Source of the DNA: Helcobacillus massiliensis
Lineage (GTDB): Bacteria > Actinomycetota > Actinomycetes > Actinomycetales > Dermabacteraceae
Direction: 5' to 3'
Assembly (NCBI RefSeq): GCF_014191425.1
Contig: NZ_JACHWP010000001.1
Coordinates: 744,001 to 808,000 of the forward strand
DNA length: 64,000 bases
Position numbers and translations under genes: made by a program. The notes beneath the pieces are model-generated. The model searched no databases. It saw nothing but the letters and a program-made list of their open reading frames with translations, and was not told the origin of the DNA. Below, one piece after another: positions 42,525 to 51,908 of this stretch; position 1 is the stretch's first letter; the number at the start of each line of letters is the position of its first letter.

Positions 42525-43724
42525 ATGACACTCGATCCAGAAGAATCACGCTCGCACCTTCGCCAAGAAGACCTGCTGCGTTTGGGCTGGCAGGGCCTGC
42601 GTGCGCACCCCGTGCGGGCCACGCTCTCGGCACTGGGAATTGCCATTGGCATCGCCGCGATGATTGCCGTGATCGGCATCTCGCTGTCGAGCCAGGCAAA
42701 GATTCAGGAGCGGCTCGCATCGCTCGGCACCAACCTGCTCACGGTGTCGGCCGGTAAATCATTCAGTGGCGACTCGGCCGAGCTGCCGGTCGACTCCCCC
42801 GAACGACTGCAACGCATCGAAGGCATCGAACAGGTGGGCTGGGTGGGTGACCTGCCTGAGGTGGCGGCCTACCGCAGCAGCTATATCGATCCAGGTTCGA
42901 CCAACGGCCTCAACGTGGCCGCAACCGACACCGGGCTGCTGTCGGCAACTTCCAGTGAGCTGCACAGCGGCAGCTGGTTCAACGACGCCAACAAGCAGTA
43001 CCCCACAACCGTGCTGGGGACAACCGCGGCCAAACGACTGGGCGTCGTCTCGCCCGGCTCAATGGTGAATATTGGTGGCCAGAATCACACGGTGCTGGGC
43101 ATCCTTAAGCCGTCAGCGCTCGCACCCGAACTCGACACTTCGGTGCTGGTAGGCGCGCCGCACGCCGCCGAGCGACTTGGTTTCACCGGTTCGCCCACCA
43201 CGCTCTATGAGCGTTCGACTGACGCCTCAGTGGAGTCGGTGCGCGAACTCATCCCAGCCACAATCAACCCGAAATCGCCCAATGAGGTGAGCGTGAGCCG
43301 GCCGTCCGACTCGCTGGCCGCACAACACGCCATCGACACCGCCTTGACGGGCATGCTCGTCGGTGTGGGCTCGATCGCACTGCTCGTGGGTGGTATCGGC
43401 GTGGCGAACACCATGGTCATCACGGTGCTCGAGCGTCAGCGTGAAATCGGTCTGCGCCGTGCCCTGGGAGCCACGCGTGCGCATGTGCGCAAGCAGTTCT
43501 TGATGGAAGCCGTGATGCTCGCCACATACGGTGGTACAGCCGGGCTCGTGCTGGGTGTGGGCTGTACCGTCGCCGTTTCACTGATCAACGGTTGGACGCC
43601 CACGGTGCCTCCGCTGATTGCCGCACTCGGTGTTGCGGTCACCATCCTGGTTGGCGCCATCGCAGGCATGCTGCCCGCCATGAAGGCGGCCAAGGTGTCG
43701 CCCACCGAGGCACTCGCGGCCTAG
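42525..43724 (+). CDS. MacB/FtsX-type ABC transporter permease
   Basis: This 399-residue permease has one N-terminal helix (LSALGIAIGIAAMIAVIGI), a large extracytoplasmic MacB-type domain (about 65-260) and three C-terminal helices (GMLVGVGSIALLVGGIGVANTMVITVLERQREIGLRRALGATRAHV being the FtsX signature). With the ATPase and adaptor it forms a complete MacAB-like pump, most likely for peptides, lipids or antibiotics. The stop TAG (43722-43724) lies just before the LPXTG remnant and IS110 element. Confidence 0.93.
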   Translation: MTLDPEESRSHLRQEDLLRLGWQGLRAHPVRATLSALGIAIGIAAMIAVIGISLSSQAKIQERLASLGTNLLTVSAGKSFSGDSAELPVDSPERLQRIEGIEQVGWVGDLPEVAAYRSSYIDPGSTNGLNVAATDTGLLSATSSELHSGSWFNDANKQYPTTVLGTTAAKRLGVVSPGSMVNIGGQNHTVLGILKPSALAPELDTSVLVGAPHAAERLGFTGSPTTLYERSTDASVESVRELIPATINPKSPNEVSVSRPSDSLAAQHAIDTALTGMLVGVGSIALLVGGIGVANTMVITVLERQREIGLRRALGATRAHVRKQFLMEAVMLATYGGTAGLVLGVGCTVAVSLINGWTPTVPPLIAALGVAVTILVGAIAGMLPAMKAAKVSPTEALAA

Positions 43725-43727
43725 CGC

Positions 43728-43831
43728 CAGGTGCTTCGCGCTCCAGCAGGCTCGCGGTGGTGAGCATCGCCGCGATCACAATCGCGAATGACTGGAACGC
43801 CATATCGCTGCCGGTTGCAGGCAGCCCCCCT
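43728..43831 (-). pseudogene. Remnant of an LPXTG sorting signal
   Basis: On the minus strand the sequence reads TGGLPATGSDMAFQSFAIVI and then AAMLTTASLLERE. This is a sortase LPXTG motif, a hydrophobic helix and a charged end, the C-terminus of a surface-anchored protein. Upstream it runs straight into the right edge of the IS110 element (TGG lies in the AGGGGGGCT repeat), with a stop in frame a few codons before. The rest of the gene is gone. No sortase is encoded in the window. It is probably a leftover of the source genome's neighbourhood, cut by the IS insertion. Confidence 0.6.
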
Positions 43832-43904
43832 GTGCGACGGCATCCTCACCATAGGCGTGAGTGCTCACATCGCCCCTTTCGGGGGGGTGTCCCTATGTTT
43901 CGAG

Positions 43905-45128
43905 TCAAGCCGCGAGAGCGGTCGGCTCGGGGGTAGGGGCGGTTGTCGGTGGCTGGTAGTAGGTGCCGTCGCGGAGCATGGCGTAGATGACGTTGCAGCG
44001 GCGGCGGGCTAGGCAGATCACGGCGGCGTTGTGCCGTTTGCCTTCGGCGCGTTTGCGATCGTAGTAGGCCTTGGAGATGGGGTCGTGGTTGGAGGCGACC
44101 CAGGCGGAGTAGAACAGGGCGTTCTTCAGGCGTTTGTTCCCTGACCGGGCGGGGAACTCTCCGCGGATCGAGGTGCCTGATCTGCGGGTGACCGGCGCGA
44201 TCCCGGCATAGGCCGCGAGGTGGCTGGCGGACTCAAACGCGGAGCCATCACCGATCGCGAGGAGGATCTGGGCGGCGGTCTTGATGCCGATCCCCGGCAT
44301 GCTCATCAAGACCGAGGCGAGAGGGAAGTCCTCCAGCATGCCCTCCACTTCGTGGGCCACGGTCGCGCGCTGTTCTTTCAGCTCTTTAACCTGGCCAGCG
44401 ACTCGGGGGATCACCAGCTCAACCGCTGCGGTGGCGGGCACGATGACGGTCTGCTCGCTAAGGGCTGTGAAGATCTGCTCGACCAGCGTCTCGGGGTCGC
44501 GGCGTGAATGCGCGCGGGCGAACCGCAGCACCTTCCCTCGGCCGGCACTTCGGAGGCCGGTGGGTCCGCCAAACTTCTCCAGCAGGTCCAGCACGAGCCC
44601 AGTGGAAAGCTTCCCGCCTGCGAAGACGCGCTCGAGCGCGGGGTGGATCTGGGTGAGCAGGGACCGGATCCGGTTCAGCGCCCTTGTGGTCTCGTGAGCG
44701 AGGTCCTCATCGAACCCGGCCAGAACCTTCAGCGCGGAGAGGACCTCGCTGTCACGATCGACCTGCCGGAGGGTGTGAGGCATGGTGCGGGCCGTGTCGG
44801 CGATGATGAAAGCATCCCGCGCATCAGTCTTTGACCTGCCCGGATACAGATCCGCGGCCTTCCGCATCGCCAATCCGGGAAGGTAGGCGACTGTGCAGCC
44901 GGTATCCCGGGCCACCGCGATCGGCAACGCTCCGATGGTGTTCGGCTGATCGACGACCAGCAGAACTTCGCCGTGGTTCTGCAGCTGGGTGAACAGCTCG
45001 CGAAGTTTGGTCTCGTCCTGCGGGAGGGGCTTGTCGAACAGCTTGTTCCCCTCCGGGTCGAGTGCGCACGCGTGGTGAGCTGTCTTCCCGACGTCCAGGC
45101 CGATCACGACCGCGAACCCTGTGTTCAT
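43905..45128 (-). CDS. IS110-family DEDD transposase
   Basis: This 407-residue protein is an IS110-family recombinase that inserts its element using a bridge RNA guide. The N-terminal RuvC-like DEDD domain has IGLDVGKTAHHACALD (first Asp), LLVVDQPNTIGALP and RSKTDARDAFIIAD (DxxD). The C-terminal transposase-20 domain has LMSMPGIGIKTAAQILLAIGD and APVTRRSGTSIRGEFPARSGNKRLKNALFYSAW, including the Ser region of the second catalytic site. ATG 45128 has AGGAGGA 7 bases upstream; the frame is open to an earlier ATG at 45182, but that part is probably leader. The gene appears intact. Confidence 0.95.
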   Translation of the reverse strand: MNTGFAVVIGLDVGKTAHHACALDPEGNKLFDKPLPQDETKLRELFTQLQNHGEVLLVVDQPNTIGALPIAVARDTGCTVAYLPGLAMRKAADLYPGRSKTDARDAFIIADTARTMPHTLRQVDRDSEVLSALKVLAGFDEDLAHETTRALNRIRSLLTQIHPALERVFAGGKLSTGLVLDLLEKFGGPTGLRSAGRGKVLRFARAHSRRDPETLVEQIFTALSEQTVIVPATAAVELVIPRVAGQVKELKEQRATVAHEVEGMLEDFPLASVLMSMPGIGIKTAAQILLAIGDGSAFESASHLAAYAGIAPVTRRSGTSIRGEFPARSGNKRLKNALFYSAWVASNHDPISKAYYDRKRAEGKRHNAAVICLARRRCNVIYAMLRDGTYYQPPTTAPTPEPTALAA

Positions 45129-45217
45129 GACGCTGTCCTCCTCATCACTGCTGGCCGCAGTCTCGACACCCGATGCCGGCACCCACGTTACGAAGAGACC
45201 TCAGACAGAGCTGGGCC

Positions 45218-45398
45218 GTGTCCCTATCAGCGGTCAACGCGTGTCTCTCGACCGGGCGGCAACACCCCCCGGACCATCAATGGCAGGGCAACAAAGCCAT
45301 ACCCGGCCGAGCGACCAGACCCCGTCCATCGGGGTGCTCACAAGGTAACGGGTGCTTTCCGGGCTCACGAGCGGCCTGATCGTTGCCTGAGGAAGGAG
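45218..45398 (-). ncRNA. Candidate IS110 bridge RNA
   Basis: This non-coding leader before the transposase (minus strand) folds into several small hairpins: ACCCCG/CGGGGT (45319-45335, 5-base loop), ATGGC/GCCAT (45280-45300, 11-base loop), and CCGGG/CCCGG (45252-45272, 11-base loop). Two stems with 11-base loops fit the guide loops of bridge RNAs. It also contains the motifs GTGCTCACA and GTGTCCCTAT that recur at the other end of the element. Position and architecture match the IS110 group; transcript ends and pairing are inferred. Confidence 0.5.
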
Positions 45399-45421
45399 TT
45401 CAAGCCCCCCTCGGACACCGA
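45399..45421 (+). repeat. Right direct repeat of the island (attR-like tRNA-Leu fragment)
   Basis: TTCAAG followed by CCCCCCTCGGACACCGA repeats the tRNA-Leu 3' end from 37965-37988 with one T missing. Only the 3' quarter of the tRNA is present, so it cannot form a tRNA. It overlaps the outer edge of the IS110 element. Confidence 0.8.
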
Positions 45422-45424
45422 AGG

Positions 45425-45468
45425 AAACCCCTTCTGATCAGCAGAGATGCGGATCGGGAGGGGTTTTC
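45425..45468 (+). terminator. Rho-independent terminator, probably the ancestral one of tRNA-Leu
   Basis: AAACCCCTTCTGATC (45425-45439) pairs with GATCGGGAGGGGTTT (45452-45466) with two G-U pairs, followed by TTTTC. It directly follows the tRNA fragment, as expected if this was the original downstream sequence before the island arrived. Confidence 0.8.
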
Positions 45469-45513
45469 GCATGCGCCCTGGCAGCATGCCCAGCACCATG
45501 GCGGCTCATGCGT

Positions 45514-46161
45514 TCAGGGAAGGACCCACGTGCCCTGCAGCGCCTTGGCAAGAGCACGCAGACGGTTCGTCACGATGCGCTGACTGATCGCGGATGCGGA
45601 CACTCCGTCCGCTTCAGCGAGAGCCGCTACGTCCTTCCCCTCCAGGAGGCCGAGGAGCGTCCTCTGCGCGCCCCCGCGCAGATCGCTGATGGAGATGTCC
45701 AGCCACTGCAGCAGCGACTCCAGCTCTGCGGCTTCTTCTCGGCCCGCGCGCGCTTCCCGGACACCGGTGCGCACGCCGTCGAATCCAGCGGCGTCCGACA
45801 GCGTCCGCACCGCTTCGATCGCCTCGCGGGCACCCCACCAGGCACTGCCGTCCTGGATGCCGGTCTCCTCATCGATGATGCGGACCTCTCCCCCACCAAG
45901 ACCGAAGCGGACATCGGCTGATCCGAGCATGTGGAGGCGCAGCAGGTGCGCGGCGCGCAGTGCGGCGCCGAGCGTCGAATAGACTCCCTGGAACTCGTCC
46001 CCCACCGTGGGACGCAGCGGATCCAGCGCGTCGACCGCCTCGTTGACGGCGTGAGCCGCTGTGGTAGCTTGCTTCTGGCTCTCAGCTCGGGCTCCGTCGC
46101 GGGAGCGGACGATGTCCACGAGCACCGCCACACATGAAGCTTGAGCCTTCATTTTTGCCAT
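45514..46161 (-). CDS. SatD family protein with C-terminal HTH
   Basis: This 215-residue protein matches the SatD family, named from a streptococcal acid-tolerance operon. The N-terminal part (VAVLVDIVRSRDGARAESQ, then VGDEFQGVYSTLGAALRAAHLLRL and RFGLGGGEV) has a nucleotidyl-cyclase-like look, with DIVxS and GDEFQ. The C-terminal segment is a sigma-4-like helix-turn-helix (LLEGKDVAALAEADGVSASAISQRIVTNRLRALAKAL). TAATCT lies exactly 6 bases before the ATG, a leaderless pattern. It is divergent from a small membrane gene 17 bases away. Function unknown; it may bind a nucleotide and DNA. Confidence 0.75.
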   Translation of the reverse strand: MAKMKAQASCVAVLVDIVRSRDGARAESQKQATTAAHAVNEAVDALDPLRPTVGDEFQGVYSTLGAALRAAHLLRLHMLGSADVRFGLGGGEVRIIDEETGIQDGSAWWGAREAIEAVRTLSDAAGFDGVRTGVREARAGREEAAELESLLQWLDISISDLRGGAQRTLLGLLEGKDVAALAEADGVSASAISQRIVTNRLRALAKALQGTWVLP

Positions 46162-46173
46162 AGTACGAGATTA
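46159..46173. promoter_or_regulatory. Overlapping divergent promoters of satD and the membrane gene
   Basis: On the minus strand TAATCT (46173-46168) plus six bases precedes the satD ATG (46161). On the plus strand CATAGT (46159-46164) lies 14 bases before the ATG at 46179. Only 17 bases separate the start codons. Confidence 0.45.
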
Positions 46174-46178
46174 CCTTC

Positions 46179-46595
46179 ATGGACGGTGAGATGTCAGCCC
46201 TCATCCACGCGCTGCTGATCGCCGCGTTCGGCGCGGCCACCCTCCTCGGCAACCTCATCGTCCGCCGGCTGCTCTCCCGCATCACCACCAGCACTCCCCC
46301 GTCGGCCCCACGGGATCTCCTGAGCCGCGAACGGGACCTGCCCGGCGGCCGCTGGATCGGCACCCTGGAGCGCCTCGGCATCTACGCCTGCATCGTCGCC
46401 GGCTTCCCCGTGGGCATCGGATTCGTCCTCGCCATCAAGGGCCTCGGCCGCTACCCCGAACTGCGAGCCCAGGACGAACCCGCGATCGGCGAACTGTTCA
46501 TCATCGGCACCCTCGCCAGTGCCCTCTGGGCATGTGCGTGCGCCGGCGCCGCACTCGGGCTCAGCGCACTGCTGCGAACACTGCTGCTTCCATAG
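46179..46595 (+). CDS. Small membrane protein, partner of SatD
   Basis: This 138-residue protein has three helices (about 5-27, 66-86, 105-132). The central pattern GRWIGTLERLGIYACIVAGFPVGIGFVLAIKGLGRYPEL closely resembles the C-terminal part of DUF3307 membrane proteins that accompany SatD elsewhere. It looks like a short, diverged version of that partner. It shares a 17-base divergent promoter with satD and its 3' end overlaps aroE by 35 bases. Function unknown. Confidence 0.65.
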   Translation: MDGEMSALIHALLIAAFGAATLLGNLIVRRLLSRITTSTPPSAPRDLLSRERDLPGGRWIGTLERLGIYACIVAGFPVGIGFVLAIKGLGRYPELRAQDEPAIGELFIIGTLASALWACACAGAALGLSALLRTLLLP

Positions 46596-47403
46596 CCTCC
46601 GCCGGCGCCTGCTCCACCCCGAGCATCAGCTCCACCTGCCGCATCGCCTGCCTCGCCAGCATCGCCCGGCCGTCCATGGTGACGTCCGCCGGGACCAGAC
46701 CGTCGAGGACCGTCGGCAGCGGGTGGTAGAGGACGTCGAGGAACGCCCCGGCGCGCTGAGGGGCCGACGGGGCAGCCTCCAGCACCGACGCCAATGCCCG
46801 CGCTCCCGGCTCCGCCAGCGCGCTGATCACTGCGTCCGCGCCGAGGAGACGCGGCGCATCCGCAAGCGTCCCGGTGCGCACGGTCAATCCGCGCGCGTCA
46901 GCGAACTCCACGAGCGGCACCAGCTTCTGCGCACTCCGCGCCAGCAGCGTGACGTCCTCCGCGCCGAGCTCGTGCATCGCCGCGAGGGCAGAAAGGGCGG
47001 TCGCGCCGGAGCCGAGGATCGCCGCGCTGGCCGGATCCCCAACACCGGCGTCGCGGAACGACTGGGCGATGCCGTGCACATCGGTGTTGAATGCGGCCCA
47101 CCGCCGCTCAGCACCCGGCGACGTGGGCAACGAGATCAGCGTGTTGGCGATGCCCAGATCCTGGGAGGCGCGATCATGGGCGAGTGCTGCAAGGAACGCC
47201 GACCGCTTGTGCGGCATGGTCACCGAAATGCCGGTGAACGCCTGCAGGCCGGTGCTCAGCGCATGCTCGAACCCGTCGGCGGGCACCCTCACCTTCTCGT
47301 ACCGCGCATCCTGCACACCGAGAGCCGCATAGGCGGCGGTGTGCAGAGCCGGGGAGAGCGAGTGATCGATCGGATCACCGATCACGCAGAAGCGCCGCGT
47401 CAC
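46561..47403 (-). CDS. aroE: Shikimate dehydrogenase
   Basis: AroE reduces 3-dehydroshikimate to shikimate with NADPH. The 280-residue protein has FCVIGDPIDHSLSPALHTAAY (shikimate-binding Ser pair), GISVTMPHKRSAF with the catalytic Lys, ANTLIS, FNTDVHGI with the catalytic Asp, and the nucleotide-binding ILGSGATALSALAAM (GSGxT replaces the usual GAGG). The GTG at 47403 overlaps the mltG stop (GTGA). The order ruvX-mltG-aroE is conserved in actinobacteria. Confidence 0.93.
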   Translation of the reverse strand: MTRRFCVIGDPIDHSLSPALHTAAYAALGVQDARYEKVRVPADGFEHALSTGLQAFTGISVTMPHKRSAFLAALAHDRASQDLGIANTLISLPTSPGAERRWAAFNTDVHGIAQSFRDAGVGDPASAAILGSGATALSALAAMHELGAEDVTLLARSAQKLVPLVEFADARGLTVRTGTLADAPRLLGADAVISALAEPGARALASVLEAAPSAPQRAGAFLDVLYHPLPTVLDGLVPADVTMDGRAMLARQAMRQVELMLGVEQAPAEAMEAAVFAAVR

Positions 47404-48566
47404 TTGTTCTTGGCCCACTCCCGCCATTCCTTCACGTACTTCTCGTGCTCGGCATTGGTGGTGGCGAACTTCGTCTCACCCGTATCGGTGTTGACGGTCA
47501 CCCAGTACAGCCAGTCGCCCTTCGGAGGATTCAGCACAGCGTCGATGGACCTGTCGCCAGGGTTGGAGATCGGTCCGATCGGCAGCCCCTTGTGCTTGTA
47601 CGTGTTGTACGGGGAGTCGATCGCGCGCTCCTTCGGCGTGGTCGAGTAGCCCTTGCGCACATCGCCCACCGCGTAAGCGACCGTGGAGTCCACCTGCAGC
47701 GCCATCGGAGTGCCGCCGGCTTCGCCGACTCCCTTGAGGCGGTTGTCGATGGTGCGGGCCACCTTGCCGAAGTCCTCGTCGCTGCGCGCTTCGCGCTCCA
47801 CGATGGAGGCGCGGGTGAGGACGTCGTGCTGCTTCTTGGCCGGGATGCCCTTCTCCTCCATCTTCGACTGCATGCGCCCGGCCATCTCCGTGAGGATCTC
47901 CTTCGCATCAGCGTCGTCGGAGAAGGTGTAAGTGCCGGGCCACAGGTAGCCTTCGGCGCTCTTCGCCTTGTTCTCAGGAATGCCGAGGGCGGTGTAGTCC
48001 TTCGCCGCCTTCTCGAACTCCGCCACGGGGATGCCGGTCTGCTTCGAGAGGGTCTTGAACACCACCTTGTTCGGCGAGCCTTCCGGAATGGTGACGCGCA
48101 CCCCGGCGGCGCTCTGCGGATCCAGCAGCGCATCCAGCGCCGCCGAGGAGGACATCTGCTTCTTCAGCTTGTACTGGCCCGGGTGGATCGAAGCGGCCTT
48201 CGGTTCGTTGGCGAACAGGGTGACGAACGGGCCCGTGGACTTGATGACGTCCTTCTCAACCATCTTCTTGGCGATGTCGGTGCCGGTGTCGCCATCCTCC
48301 ACCGTGATGACGGCTTCGCCGCTGCCGGAACCGGTGTAGTCGTCCGCTTCCTGTTCGATGCGGTGACCGGTCACCCACTTGTAGCCCTCGTAGGCGCCGA
48401 GGCCGAGGCCGGCGAGCACCAGCACCACCAGCAGCAGGGGGAGACAGCGCTGGATGCCGGATGGCTTGTCGTTGCCCCGACGAGCAGCGCGGCGGCCGCG
48501 GGGCCCGCCGTCGTTGCCGGGTTCGTCTGGGGATTCGAACAGGTCGTCGAAGCTGTCGTGGGCCAC
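47400..48566 (-). CDS. mltG: Endolytic peptidoglycan transglycosylase MltG
   Basis: MltG cuts nascent glycan strands at the membrane and sets their length. The 388-residue protein has a charged cytoplasmic N-terminus (about 35 residues), one membrane helix (about 40-60, LPLLLVVLVLAGLGLG), a LysM-like region, and the YceG fold. Catalytic Glu lies in ASIVEREARSDEDFGKVARTIDNRL. The later RKGYSTTPKERAIDSPYNTYKHKGLPIGPISNPGDRSIDAVLNP block is diagnostic. It is preceded by ruvX with a 22-base gap. Confidence 0.94.
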   Translation of the reverse strand: MAHDSFDDLFESPDEPGNDGGPRGRRAARRGNDKPSGIQRCLPLLLVVLVLAGLGLGAYEGYKWVTGHRIEQEADDYTGSGSGEAVITVEDGDTGTDIAKKMVEKDVIKSTGPFVTLFANEPKAASIHPGQYKLKKQMSSSAALDALLDPQSAAGVRVTIPEGSPNKVVFKTLSKQTGIPVAEFEKAAKDYTALGIPENKAKSAEGYLWPGTYTFSDDADAKEILTEMAGRMQSKMEEKGIPAKKQHDVLTRASIVEREARSDEDFGKVARTIDNRLKGVGEAGGTPMALQVDSTVAYAVGDVRKGYSTTPKERAIDSPYNTYKHKGLPIGPISNPGDRSIDAVLNPPKGDWLYWVTVNTDTGETKFATTNAEHEKYVKEWREWAKNK

Positions 48567-48588
48567 TGGGCGCCTCCTTGGGACAGGG

Positions 48589-49053
48589 TCAGTTCAGGGG
48601 GATGCCGGCCGCGCGACCGGTGGAGCGCTCCTGATCCAGAGCGGTCTGCAGAATCATCACTGCGGCCACCTGGTCCACTACGGAGCGGTGCTGCTTCGTC
48701 TTCCGGCCCGAGGAGCGCAGCGCCTGGTGCGCACTGACGGTGGTCAGTCGCTCGTCGATGAACCGGATGTCGACGCTCTCGGCTGTGTCGCCGAGGGCTG
48801 AGTGGAGCTCGTCGGCGAACCGGCGGGCCTTGTCAGCGGCAGCCCCCTCGCTGCCGTTGAGGGATCGCGGCAGGCCGATCATGACCCGTCGCGCCTCATC
48901 CCGGATGCAGAGCTCGGCGATCTTCGCCGCCGCCGTGGGACGCTGGAACGTCTCGACGGGGGTGGCGATGAGGCCGTCGAGGTCGCTGCGGGCGCAGCCG
49001 ACCCGGACGTCGCCGACGTCGATTCCGATGCGGATGAATCGCTCGGAGGTCAT
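48589..49053 (-). CDS. ruvX: Holliday junction resolvase RuvX (YqgF)
   Basis: RuvX is an RNase H-fold nuclease that acts on Holliday junctions or in 16S rRNA maturation. The 154-residue protein has GIDVGDVRVGCARSD (first metal Asp), IGLPRSLNGSEGAAADKARRFADEL and FIDERLTTVSAHQAL (catalytic Glu) and DQVAAVMILQTALD (last Asp). I chose ATG 49053: it lies two bases before the alaS stop on the minus strand (TGACATG) and matches the family start. Confidence 0.93.
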   Translation of the reverse strand: MTSERFIRIGIDVGDVRVGCARSDLDGLIATPVETFQRPTAAAKIAELCIRDEARRVMIGLPRSLNGSEGAAADKARRFADELHSALGDTAESVDIRFIDERLTTVSAHQALRSSGRKTKQHRSVVDQVAAVMILQTALDQERSTGRAAGIPLN

Positions 49054-49054
49054 G

Positions 49055-51751
<2,697 letters not shown>

Positions 51752-51820
51752 CTGTCGGTCCTTTCATGGGGCGTCAGCCCGGTGTGTCGGGGCGGCGGGA
51801 AGGATGGGGGCGGAATGCGA

Positions 51821-51869
51821 GAAGCGGCCCCGGCCCAGTGTACGTGCAGTGCCCGGGCGGGGCCGCTTC
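51821..51869 (-). terminator. Hairpin terminator between rpsD and alaS
   Basis: GAAGCGGCCCCG (51821-51832) pairs perfectly with CGGGGCCGCTTC (51858-51869). It lies in the 157-base gap downstream of rpsD. There is no T-run on the minus strand. Nothing else is seen in the gap. Confidence 0.65.
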
Positions 51870-51908
51870 AGGTTGCCTATGCACCGTGACGGTGCCAGCA
51901 CAGATTGA

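Larger units (their letters stand above)
43823..45411 (-). mobile_element. IS110-family insertion sequence (probable extent)
   Basis: A DEDD transposase gene lies in a block of about 1.58 kb. The outermost matching ends are AGCCCCCCT (43823-43831 and 45403-45411). Inside them two more direct repeats occur in nested order: GTGCTCACA (43861 and 45334) and GTGTCCCTAT (43887 and 45218). There are no terminal inverted repeats, as expected for IS110. The long left end (about 275 bases before the transposase ATG) is where IS110-group elements encode their bridge RNA. The exact edges are inferred. Confidence 0.65.
37989..45421. mobile_element. Genomic island of about 7.4 kb in tRNA-Leu(GAG)
   Basis: The island is defined by the 17-bp tRNA 3'-end direct repeat at both borders. 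Base composition inside the transporter and regulator genes is visibly less GC-rich than the flanks, with more AAC, TCG and CAA codons. Contents: histidine kinase, response regulator, lipoprotein, MacA-like adaptor, MacB-like ATPase and permease, an LPXTG-tail remnant and one IS110-family element. No tyrosine or serine integrase or excisionase is present, so it is either a decayed island or was moved by another route. The cargo looks like a self-contained, signal-controlled efflux module. Confidence 0.75.

Noticed and set aside
45129-45182. 18-residue N-terminal extension of the IS110 transposase
   Set aside because: No ribosome site precedes 45182, and IS110 proteins start near the first Asp motif; ATG 45128 has a strong AGGAGGA.
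45396-45425. A second tRNA-Leu gene
   Set aside because: Only the 3' quarter of the tRNA is present; no anticodon or D-arm lies upstream.
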